Positions 1 through 5,137 of a stretch of DNA of 5,791 nt are shown here, piece after piece. Source of the stretch: Fidelibacterota bacterium (GTDB taxonomy: Bacteria; Fidelibacterota; UBA2242); NCBI GenBank assembly GCA_023133185.1, contig JAGLWX010000306.1:1-5791 (forward strand), written 5' to 3'. The position numbers and the translations under genes are program-made. Each line of letters opens with the position of its first letter. Positions within the stretch are counted from its first letter, which is position 1. The notes below the pieces were generated by a model, which did no database searches, was not told the DNA's origin, and saw only the letters and a program-made list of their open reading frames with translations.

Positions 1-137
1 AAAATAAATTTAAACGGAATCAATAGAATAAAAAGTAAGATAGTAACACAGATTAGAATGATTAATCCATCAATAATAATACTTCCTAATCGAACCCAAA
101 AACCTGCAAATTGATATGAATCTTTTGTTTTGTTCAT
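1..137 (-). CDS. RDD-family membrane protein, N-terminal fragment (runs off the left edge)
   Basis: An open frame reads from an ATG at 137-135 to the window edge without a stop, giving 45 residues. The protein begins MNKTKDSYQFAGFWVRLGS and continues IIIDGLIILICVTILLF. The AGFWxRLxxxxxDGLI pattern, with Arg16 and Asp23 placed just before and inside a first hydrophobic helix (about residues 20-41), is typical of the N-terminus of RDD-domain proteins. These are poorly characterised integral membrane proteins, some linked to ion transport, and are named for conserved Arg and Asp residues. An AAGG stretch lies 9 bases upstream of the ATG and would serve as a weak ribosome-binding site. The rest of the domain is outside the window, so the family call rests on one helix and its flanking motif. 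The function is unknown. Confidence 0.6.
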   Translation of the reverse strand, partial: MNKTKDSYQFAGFWVRLGSIIIDGLIILICVTILLFILLIPFKFI

Positions 138-242
138 TTTTTTTACCTTATCATTTTTTAAAAAAATGTGTCTGTCTTGTTAATGAGTAACTAACTATTC
201 ACATGTCATTTTATTGATTATGAAATTTTTTAAACATAGTGT

Positions 243-271
243 ATAGTAGATAAATAATTTATTTATATCAA
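243..271 (-). promoter_or_regulatory. Possible sigma-70-type promoter for the RDD gene
   Basis: On the minus strand TTGATA (271-266) and TACTAT (248-243) are separated by exactly 17 bases and point toward the RDD start codon about 105 bases downstream. The region is very AT-rich, so chance matches are likely. The rest of the gap at 138-325 shows no gene. It contains only an A/T palindrome at 152-168, which lacks the GC stem expected of a terminator. Confidence 0.3.
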
Positions 272-322
272 TATGTTTGTTATGTTTAGTAAAATTTTAA
301 AAATTGCTATAAAGTGCAAGTT

Positions 323-466
323 CCAAATAATACACTACTTGAAAATTCGCGTTCAGTTTCTGACATTATGAAATCAATTAAAGACTATTCCACAAGAGAA
401 TGTAATTTGACACTCAAGCGAAAAGGTTATTTCTGGCAGGACAAAAGTTGTGATCATATTATCTAA
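323..466 (+). pseudogene. Remnant of a REP-associated (RAYT-like, Y1/HUH) transposase
   Basis: An open stretch ending at a TAA (464-466) encodes a short peptide with the core ENSRSVSDIMKSIKDYSTRE followed by LKRKGYFWQDKSCDHII. The order [L/V]S-x-IMKSxK-x-[Y/F]-[S/T]-x-RE, then a few residues, then RKGxFWQ-xxx-DHII, is the usual middle section of the IS200-like Y1 transposases that include the REP-associated TnpA proteins. The HUH motif that should lie upstream is absent. So is the C-terminal helix that should follow: the similarity breaks off directly after DHII, where an Arg and acidic residues are expected. The usual Tyr before DH in FWQxxxYDH appears as Cys here. No start codon with a ribosome-binding site is visible. 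I read it as a decayed fragment of roughly 45 codons. The family call is from memory of the motif, not from a search. Confidence 0.6.
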
Positions 467-477
467 AATGAACGGAC

Positions 478-513
478 ATTTCGGTTGCAGAGTGTAACTC
501 TGCAGCCAGAAAT
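478..513. repeat. Strong hairpin with 16-bp arms, REP-like
   Basis: Arms ATTTC plus GGTTGCAGAGT (478-493) and ACTCTGCAGCC plus GAAAT (497-513) pair with one T·G wobble and one unpaired A (508) around a GTA loop. The hairpin follows the Y1 transposase remnant by 11 bases, the place where a RAYT's own palindrome is often found. No T-run follows on either strand, so a factor-independent terminator is less likely than a mobile palindrome. Confidence 0.65.
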
Positions 514-554
514 AATATTCCTGCACACTGGATATATAAATCGTTCCGGTCTTT

Positions 555-587
555 AGAGATTCTTCGGTCGCAGGCTCTCTCAGAATG
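555..587. repeat. REP-like interspersed repeat next to the IS110 end
   Basis: On the minus strand this reads CATTCTGAGAGAGC, then CTGCGACCGAAGAATCTC. It resembles a dispersed intergenic repeat of the form CATTCTGAG...GCGACCGAAGAATCT that I recall from several environmental bacterial genomes. ATTCT (559-563 on the plus strand) can pair with AGAAT (582-586). The usual repeat would continue with a GAC-type end, but here the likeness stops at 586-587, where the inferred IS110 boundary begins. Confirmation needs other copies from the same genome. Confidence 0.4.
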
Positions 588-601
588 TACTGTATTAAAA
601 A

Positions 602-1573
602 TCAAGCATAAAATTGATAATTCGGATCATAATCTCTTTGATACTTCATGACTGCAAAAATCTGTCTGACTAATTTATTCATTGCAGCTATTCTGGCGAC
701 TTTATGTTCTTTTCCGTTTGTCCTTAACCGATGATATAATTCCCTACATGCCCGATTATGTTGGATCGCTGATAAACTTGTCATGAATAACTGCTTCCGG
801 AGATAGGCATTGCCCTTTTTACTGATACGTCCACGTCCAAAAACAGACCGGCCGGACTCACGGGGAGTTGGATTGCTGCCAATATAACTCACGACCTGCT
901 TAGACAACTCAAATTCTTCAAAACAGCCAAAAAAGGCAAGAATAACCAAAGCGGTTTTTTCACCAACACTTTTAATACTTAGCAAACGGTTAAAGGCATC
1001 CTTGTAATAAGTTATGGAGATCTCAAGGGCTTCCTGTTCCAATTTGGCAATCTTCTGCTCTAAAATACGGATGACTTGTTTAAATGTATTCTTGATGATT
1101 TTTACGTCATCAGGCGTTTGGCTCAATGCCTCCAAACGATTTTCAATACTGTTTTTATTTTGAACCAGGTCTTCTATTGCCTTTAATAGACTAATGAGTT
1201 TCACTTGATGTTTAGAGCGTGGCTTAAATAGGGCTGGGTTCTGTTCATATCCATAGATGGATATTAACCTCGCATCAACCGAATCCGTCTTGGCTCGCAG
1301 CATTTTTGACTCTGAATAGCGTTTGATTATTAAAGGATTAACTACTGAAAAATTAATCCCCCTTCCCTGTAAACAGCTGACTAATTTCAAATGATATGTC
1401 CCGGTCGCTTCCATAACAACATGCAAATCCTTTTGAGTTTTTTGCGCCCGCAAAAACAACTGAATGGTTCTGATCTCATTTTCAATATAGCCTTTGCTAT
1501 GGGAACTGCCGTTGTAGATTGAATAATCCAACTTGTCTTTTGATACGTCAATCCCGATTACAATTTTTTCCAT
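602..1573 (-). CDS. IS110-family DEDD transposase (recombinase), 323 aa, apparently intact
   Basis: This enzyme moves the element. IS110 transposases use a RuvC-like DEDD domain together with a C-terminal serine domain, and in studied members they are guided by a bridge RNA. The start at 1573 is preferred over the ATG at 1612 because AGGGGG lies a few bases upstream and the protein then begins MEKIVIGIDVSKD, as relatives do. The N-terminal domain shows Asp9 (GIDVSK), Glu55 (VMEATGTY), and Asp97 and Asp100 (KTDSVDAR), so all four acidic residues are present. A charged, helical, probably coiled-coil stretch spans about residues 125-190. The C-terminal Transposase_20 domain has SIKSVGEKTA (199-208) and YIGSNPTPRESG (230-241), in which Ser240 is the likely catalytic serine, followed by RGRISKKGNAYLRK. 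The length is normal, with no frameshift or internal stop. The TGA stop (604-602) lies close to the inferred element end. Confidence 0.93.
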   Translation of the reverse strand: MEKIVIGIDVSKDKLDYSIYNGSSHSKGYIENEIRTIQLFLRAQKTQKDLHVVMEATGTYHLKLVSCLQGRGINFSVVNPLIIKRYSESKMLRAKTDSVDARLISIYGYEQNPALFKPRSKHQVKLISLLKAIEDLVQNKNSIENRLEALSQTPDDVKIIKNTFKQVIRILEQKIAKLEQEALEISITYYKDAFNRLLSIKSVGEKTALVILAFFGCFEEFELSKQVVSYIGSNPTPRESGRSVFGRGRISKKGNAYLRKQLFMTSLSAIQHNRACRELYHRLRTNGKEHKVARIAAMNKLVRQIFAVMKYQRDYDPNYQFYA

Positions 1574-1599
1574 ACTGACCCCCTTTTTTATGTGGATTA

Positions 1600-1760
1600 T
1601 CAAACCTATCATCGTACTTTATACAAGTTTTTGGGTACTTAGTGTACTGTTCAGGTTTTATAAGAAGGTGGGCTTAGCATTCTGAACGATCTCTTGGATC
1701 AATGACAAGTCAAGCTTGCTCACCTTCTTTCCACATCTTTTACTCTTTTCAAATATCAAC
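1600..1760 (-). ncRNA. Candidate IS110 bridge RNA in the 5' end of the element
   Basis: The region between the inferred element end and the transposase start has no open frame but has clear structure in the transposase sense. AAGAAGGTG (1729-1721) pairs with CACCTTCTT (1670-1662). An asymmetric internal loop follows (AGCAA against a single C), then GCTT (1715-1712) pairs with AAGC (1675-1672). Inside lies a further small stem, GATC-CAAGA-GATC. A competing pair, GTTCAG (1687-1682) with CTGAAC (1654-1649), is also possible. A stem broken by an asymmetric loop is the form taken by the target- and donor-binding loops in known bridge RNAs, and the place and size fit. The RNA ends and loop assignments are inferred; no expression evidence exists here. 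Confidence 0.45.
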
Positions 1761-1788
1761 ATAAAATAAATATATTCTAGCTACTGTA

Positions 1789-1994
1789 CTAACATACGAT
1801 GACACAATTAGAAGTAGAAAGTAAAAAAGTGTATTCGGCATCAATTTCAAATTTCAAGTTTCAAATATCTCCCTCATCGCTATGCTCTGCGTCGTGACGT
1901 ACCAGAGGTCAGAGGTTACACCGCGCAGCTGTGTAACCAGTTTAAAACCTGTTCTACAAATATATTTTAATTATGTGTCTTTGTGACTTCGTGG
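1789..1994. other. Gene-free gap with a short tandem repeat and a hairpin
   Basis: I see no coding frame here. The stretch contains three tandem copies of a 7-bp unit, TTTCAA plus A or G, at 1845-1865. It also has two copies of CAGAGGT (1903-1909 and 1910-1916) leading into the hairpin listed at 1914-1938. No T-tailed terminator for the methyltransferase gene, whose stop is at 1995-1997, is evident. Confidence 0.5.
1914..1938. repeat. Intergenic palindrome GGTTACAC...GTGTAACC
   Basis: Perfect 8-bp arms (1914-1921 and 1931-1938) flank a 9-base loop, CGCGCAGCT. It lies about 57 bp beyond the stop of the methyltransferase gene. No T-rich tail follows on the minus strand, so it is more like a dispersed palindromic repeat than a terminator, although it could protect the 3' end of the transcript. 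It shares the word GTGTAAC with the hairpin at 478-513, which may be chance. Confidence 0.5.
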
Positions 1995-3140
1995 TTAATA
2001 CAATTCATACTTCACCAGTCGCCCGTCAAGAGCGCCGTTGATTAGTGGTATTTTCCAGTCCGGTTTCAAGCCAATATTCTTGATGTATTCCCGCTCACCA
2101 AAATAGATATATGCTGTTGATCCCTGGCAGCGCTGTTTCAGGAAATCACCCAATTCCTGATAAAACCGGGTTAAGTCGCTGTCCTTGCCCATTCTAATGC
2201 CATAGGGTGGATTGGTTACGATAATGCTGTCATTTATTGCCTTAATATCATGAAAATCGCGGGTTTCAAATTGTATGTTACGACCACTTTGAAAACTCCG
2301 GCTATTGTCGATAGCATCACGAATGGCTGATCTGGAAATATCACTTCCTGAAATCAGTTTTTCAGGCAATTGTCGAATTTGTCTATTCGTTTTATGCCGG
2401 ACAGTTTTCCATATTTCTGATTCGTAATCCGGTAGATATATAAATCCGAATTGCTTCCGGTTGAAAGCCGCAGGAATCCGACAATATTTCATTAGAGCTT
2501 CAAAAATGAGTGTCCCCGAACCACACATCGGATCGATAAGAGGTTTTTCTCCTTCCCATCCGGTCAACCTGATTATTGCCGCCGCCAGGGTTTCCTGCAT
2601 TGGAGCAATTCCAGCCTGCTTACGGTAACCACGTCGATGCAGCGATCCGCCGGAAGTATCGACACTAATTACCGCCCGGTTTTGCTCAATATGTAAATTG
2701 ATCCAGATATCGGGATACTGTTTTTCAACATTCGGGCGAATGCCGCTTAATTCACGGAAATAATCAACGATAGCGTCTTTCAACCGTAATGACGCGTACT
2801 TTGAATGGGTGATCTTACTGTCCGATACCGACGAATATACTGCAAAAGTATGATCAGTATTGAATATTTCCCGCCAGGGGATTGACTTCGCCGTTTTGTA
2901 TAAATAATCCGTGCTGTGGCAATCGAATGTCAGCAGTGGCGCGAGTATCCGGGTGACTAACCGGGATTGATAATTAACCGAATATAGGACCTTGTTATCG
3001 GCATTGAAATAAAGTCCTCTGTAGGCGGTTTTGATATCCGTTGCGCCCAATTCCGCCAATTCTTCCTTGCCAAATTCCTCCATTCCGCCTGCAATCTGGG
3101 CAAAGAAGCGTCGGGATTTTTGATATTCAAAAGTAGTCAT
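1995..3140 (-). CDS. THUMP-domain class I SAM-dependent RNA methyltransferase (RlmL/YpsC-like), 381 aa
   Basis: This protein likely methylates a guanine N2 in 23S rRNA, as the N-terminal half of E. coli RlmL does (m2G2445). B. subtilis YpsC is a stand-alone relative of similar size, whereas E. coli RlmL is a fusion roughly twice as long. Residues 10-60 form the ferredoxin-like N-terminus (FFAQIAGGMEEFGKEEL). A THUMP RNA-binding domain covers about 60-165, ending in INLHIEQNRAVISVDTSG. The signature HRRGYRKQAGIAPMQETLAA (168-187) leads into the Rossmann methyltransferase domain. That domain has motif I DPMCGSGT (203-210) for SAM binding, the acidic residue of motif II in GSDIS (265-269), and the catalytic TNPPYG (309-314), typical of amino-group methylation. 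All key motifs are intact. AGAAG lies 9 bases before the ATG. The upstream aldolase gene points the same way, but a 106-bp gap with a palindrome separates them. The exact target base cannot be read from sequence. Confidence 0.9.
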   Translation of the reverse strand: MTTFEYQKSRRFFAQIAGGMEEFGKEELAELGATDIKTAYRGLYFNADNKVLYSVNYQSRLVTRILAPLLTFDCHSTDYLYKTAKSIPWREIFNTDHTFAVYSSVSDSKITHSKYASLRLKDAIVDYFRELSGIRPNVEKQYPDIWINLHIEQNRAVISVDTSGGSLHRRGYRKQAGIAPMQETLAAAIIRLTGWEGEKPLIDPMCGSGTLIFEALMKYCRIPAAFNRKQFGFIYLPDYESEIWKTVRHKTNRQIRQLPEKLISGSDISRSAIRDAIDNSRSFQSGRNIQFETRDFHDIKAINDSIIVTNPPYGIRMGKDSDLTRFYQELGDFLKQRCQGSTAYIYFGEREYIKNIGLKPDWKIPLINGALDGRLVKYELY

Positions 3141-3203
3141 TGATTTATTCTTCTATAAAAAGCCTGGCTCACAGCAATCACCATCAACCAGGTTCGTATT
3201 TAT

Positions 3204-3232
3204 CTTTGCGAAAGTTTGAAACTTTCGCAAAG
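3204..3232. repeat. Perfect 14-bp inverted repeat after the aldolase gene
   Basis: CTTTGCGAAAGTTT (3204-3217) and AAACTTTCGCAAAG (3219-3232) are perfect complements around a single G, so a folded RNA would open a few A-T pairs to form its loop. It begins 15 bases beyond the aldolase stop, where a terminator would be. In the aldolase direction it is followed by ATAAATACG and not by a T-run. In the opposite direction TTTGTTT follows. It may act as a weak terminator or transcript-end stabiliser, but its shape also fits a dispersed palindromic repeat. Confidence 0.6.
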
Positions 3233-3246
3233 TTTGTTTAGACACC

Positions 3247-4275
3247 TTATCGCCCCATACTTTTACCTGCCGATTTCAGATCATTACAGGCTTGAACGAC
3301 ACGATCAGCCATACCCTTACGGGCTGCTTTCAACCAGGCGCGGGGATCATAAAGTTTCTTCACTCCCACTTCGCCTTCAACTTTCAAAACTTTGTCATAG
3401 TTGGTAAACATATGACCCACAACCGGGCGGGTAAACGCATACTGGGTATCGGTATCGACATTCATTTTGATGACGCCATATTCCAGCGTCTCGTGAATAT
3501 CCTCAATACTTGAACCGGATCCGCCATGAAAAACGAGGAAGAAACGCGCCGCTTCACCGTATTTTGCAGTTACTTCGTCCTGACCTTCCTTGAGGATTGT
3601 CGGCTTCAATACAACATTACCCGGTTTGTAAACGCCATGAACATTACCAAAAGTCGCCGCGAACATATATTTGGCGCCTTTTACCTGGTTCAGAGTCTCG
3701 TAAACTGCGATCATATCTTCTGGAGTCGTATATAATTTTTCTTTTCCGACATTTTCGGTATTAACGCCGTCTTCTTCACCGCCGACAACCCCGGCTTCGA
3801 CTTCGAGAATTATTTCATTCTCGGCACAGAGTTTCAACAACTCCACAGCATTTTTTAAATTTTCCTCCAAAGGCACGGCGCTGCCATCGTACATGTGGCT
3901 ACTAAACAGGTTCGGTTGCCCGGCTGCCCGTCGTTTGGCAGTTTCGGCGATCAAAGGTTTCAAAAACTTATCGATCTTATCCGTTTGGCAGTGATCGGTA
4001 TGAAGCGCGATATTAATGTCATATTTCTCGGCGATACGATGCGCCTGTTCGGCTAAAACGATAGATCCAAGCACCATATCTTTTAAATTTCCAGAAGCAT
4101 GCGCGCCTCCGCCTGTTGAAACCTGAATAATTCCATCACTGTTAGCGGCGGCGAACCCTTCGATGGCGGCATTCAAAGTATCGGTAGTAGTGATATTTAT
4201 CGCAGGGTAAGCGTATTGTTCCTGGCGGGCTTTCTCGAGCATGGCAACATATTTTTTGTAATCAACTATCGGCAT
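3247..4275 (-). CDS. fbaA: Class II (type A) fructose-bisphosphate aldolase, 342 aa
   Basis: This is a cytosolic, zinc-dependent enzyme of glycolysis and gluconeogenesis that splits fructose 1,6-bisphosphate into dihydroxyacetone phosphate and glyceraldehyde 3-phosphate, and runs in reverse. The TIM-barrel signatures are all present. LHTDHCQTDKID (91-102) holds the catalytic Asp94 and zinc ligand His95. SSHMYDGSAVPLEENL (125-140) and EVEAGVVGGEEDGV (158-171) follow. His213 in FGNVHGVYKPGN and His250 in VFHGGSGSS supply the other zinc ligands. The glycine-rich GGSGSS (251-256) and NVDTD (272-276) bind substrate phosphate. The length and the long EGEVGVKKLYDPR C-terminal region match the E. coli FbaA type (class IIA) and not the shorter tagatose or IIB types. 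AAGGGA about 8 bases upstream supports the ATG at 4275. The gene stands alone, with a divergent gap upstream and a palindrome downstream. Confidence 0.95.
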   Translation of the reverse strand: MPIVDYKKYVAMLEKARQEQYAYPAINITTTDTLNAAIEGFAAANSDGIIQVSTGGGAHASGNLKDMVLGSIVLAEQAHRIAEKYDINIALHTDHCQTDKIDKFLKPLIAETAKRRAAGQPNLFSSHMYDGSAVPLEENLKNAVELLKLCAENEIILEVEAGVVGGEEDGVNTENVGKEKLYTTPEDMIAVYETLNQVKGAKYMFAATFGNVHGVYKPGNVVLKPTILKEGQDEVTAKYGEAARFFLVFHGGSGSSIEDIHETLEYGVIKMNVDTDTQYAFTRPVVGHMFTNYDKVLKVEGEVGVKKLYDPRAWLKAARKGMADRVVQACNDLKSAGKSMGR

Positions 4276-4523
4276 TTTTCACATCCCTTTCTCACTTAAA
4301 TTTCACATCAAAATCTTTCATTTACGCGGTTGCTAATTTAATCAGCACACCGAACTAAAAAAAGATAATATCAAATGTATCCGTGCCTGGATAACAAAGA
4401 CAGAATTGCGCGATTACACCTGTCAGGTTTAATCGGTTAATCTTATCTGAATTTGGAAGTATCTAATAAACCTGACAGGTGTAATAAAATGACTGAAAGA
4501 ACAATAAAATTTTCGCTTCTGGC
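4276..4523. other. Divergent intergenic region between fbaA and the deacylase gene
   Basis: No coding frame is convincing here. The stretch carries the aldolase leader on the minus strand, for which I could not settle on a clear -35/-10 pair. It also contains the long inverted repeat at 4413-4485. Because both neighbouring genes start from this gap, the repeat could be regulatory, but nothing beyond position supports that. Confidence 0.5.
4413..4485. repeat. 19-bp perfect inverted repeat with palindromic arms
   Basis: ATTACACCTGTCAGGTTTA (4413-4431) is exactly complementary to TAAACCTGACAGGTGTAAT (4467-4485), with a 35-base spacer. Each arm contains a smaller near-palindrome, ACCTG-W-CAGGT (4418-4428 and 4470-4480). 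The structure can therefore form either one long hairpin or two small ones. It could be a paired operator, a miniature mobile element or a REP-type repeat. No target duplication is visible at its edges. Confidence 0.65.
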
Positions 4524-4552
4524 TTGCTACTTATTTCTAAAGCCGCTATATT
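4524..4552 (+). promoter_or_regulatory. Sigma-70-type promoter for the deacylase gene
   Basis: TTGCTA (4524-4529) and TATATT (4547-4552) are separated by 17 bases and match the consensus at 4 and 5 of 6 positions. Transcription would start near 4559, giving a leader of about 22 bases that contains the GGAGG ribosome-binding site at 4571-4575. This placement also rules out the in-frame ATG at 4524 as the start, since that ATG would overlap the -35 box. Confidence 0.55.
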
Positions 4553-4580
4553 GATATATAAATTATATACGGAGGTTAAA

Positions 4581-5048
4581 ATGCCGGAAAAAAAACGAAT
4601 CCTATCTTTTCTAAAGGAAAACGGTGTGAAATTCACATTATCCAAACACTCCAAAGCGTACACAGCCCAAAGAGCTGCGGCTAACGCCCATATTCCGGGG
4701 AAAAACTTTGTTAAAACGATTGTCGTAAAAATCGATGGGAAAATGGCGCTTGCGGTTTTACCTGCCAATGACCGGATTGGGTTTCGTGAGTTTGCCAGTC
4801 AACTACATGCCCGAAAAGTAGAGCTCGCATCGGAAGATGAATTTAGAAAACAGTTTCCTGACTGTGAAACCGGAGGAATGCCGCCTTTCGGAATTTTCTA
4901 TAACATGGATACGTATATTTCTTCCGACCTTGTTGACAATGACGAAATTGCCTTTAATGCCTGTAATCACATCGATGTGATTCTTATGAAATTTGAAGAT
5001 TACAACAAGTTAGTTAGTCCGGTTGTTGTTCATTTCGAAATCCATTAG
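4581..5048 (+). CDS. YbaK/EbsC-family aminoacyl-tRNA deacylase, 155 aa
   Basis: This protein likely edits mischarged tRNA in trans by hydrolysing wrong aminoacyl-tRNA, as YbaK (Cys-tRNAPro) and the ProXp proteins do. The ATG at 4581 has GGAGG five bases upstream, which makes it far better than the in-frame ATG at 4524, and gives the usual family length. The fold is visible in order. The N-terminal helix and SKHSKAYTAQRAA come first (21-33). Next is VKTIVVKIDGK (44-54), whose Lys45 is the conserved lysine at the active site. LAVLPANDRIGF (58-69) and the GGMPPFG loop (98-104) that closes over the substrate follow. YISSDLVDNDEIAFNACNH (112-130) is the last motif. Relatives usually have FNAGTHxE at this place; here Gly is Cys (127), Thr is Asn and Glu is Asp. 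Which tRNA and amino acid it acts on cannot be told. No membrane segments are present, so it should be cytosolic. Confidence 0.88.
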   Translation: MPEKKRILSFLKENGVKFTLSKHSKAYTAQRAAANAHIPGKNFVKTIVVKIDGKMALAVLPANDRIGFREFASQLHARKVELASEDEFRKQFPDCETGGMPPFGIFYNMDTYISSDLVDNDEIAFNACNHIDVILMKFEDYNKLVSPVVVHFEIH

Positions 5049-5103
5049 GGACGGATTAATGTGAACTTTATATGCTGAATTCTTTTTTAGGTTAGTCACC
5101 CTT

Positions 5104-5125
5104 CCCCGCCTGCGGTCGGGCGGGG
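5104..5125. repeat. GC-rich palindrome in the convergent gap
   Basis: CCCCGCC (5104-5110) and GGCGGGG (5119-5125) flank an 8-base loop, TGCGGTCG. It sits between the convergent ends of the deacylase gene and the kinase-receiver gene. No T-run follows on either side, so it is not a textbook terminator, though a stem this stable may still help end or protect both transcripts. Its composition stands out against the AT-rich surroundings, and I recall similar sequences as dispersed intergenic repeats in other genomes. Confidence 0.6.
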
Positions 5126-5137
5126 ATGAACTCAGGA

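Larger units (their letters stand above)
588..1788 (-). mobile_element. IS110-family insertion sequence (boundaries inferred)
   Basis: The element consists of one DEDD transposase gene on the minus strand, about 10-15 bp of non-coding DNA after its stop, and about 210 bp of structured non-coding DNA before its start. A long 5' end and a short 3' end are the arrangement of the IS110 subgroup; IS1111 relatives carry the long end after the gene. No terminal inverted repeats are seen, as expected for this subgroup. The edges are placed at the two copies of TACTGTA (588-594 and 1782-1788), which could contain the duplicated core left by IS110 recombination. A 7-bp match is short, so the ends may be off by some bases. 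The resulting length of about 1.2 kb suits the family. Confidence 0.6.

Noticed and set aside
152..168. CATTTTTT/AAAAAATG palindrome as a terminator
   Set aside because: It has no GC pairs in the stem core and lies in a uniformly AT-rich leader, so it is probably chance.
1574..1612. ATG at 1612 as the transposase start
   Set aside because: The extra 13 residues are not family-like, while the ATG at 1573 has AGGGGG upstream and yields the usual N-terminus; the longer start would also run into the candidate RNA region.
1845..1865. Three 7-bp tandem units as a possible CRISPR or iteron array
   Set aside because: The units are far too short and few for CRISPR, have no spacers, and no replication gene is near.
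3216..3735. Three plus-strand frames of 63-73 codons within fbaA
   Set aside because: They lie opposite a complete, strongly conserved gene and show no protein-family features.
4524..4580. ATG at 4524 as the deacylase start
   Set aside because: It lacks a ribosome-binding site and coincides with the -35 box; the ATG at 4581 has GGAGG at ideal spacing and gives the family length.
4463..4768. Minus-strand frame of 101 codons opposite the deacylase start
   Set aside because: It overlaps the well-supported deacylase gene on the other strand and has no recognisable family or ribosome-binding site.
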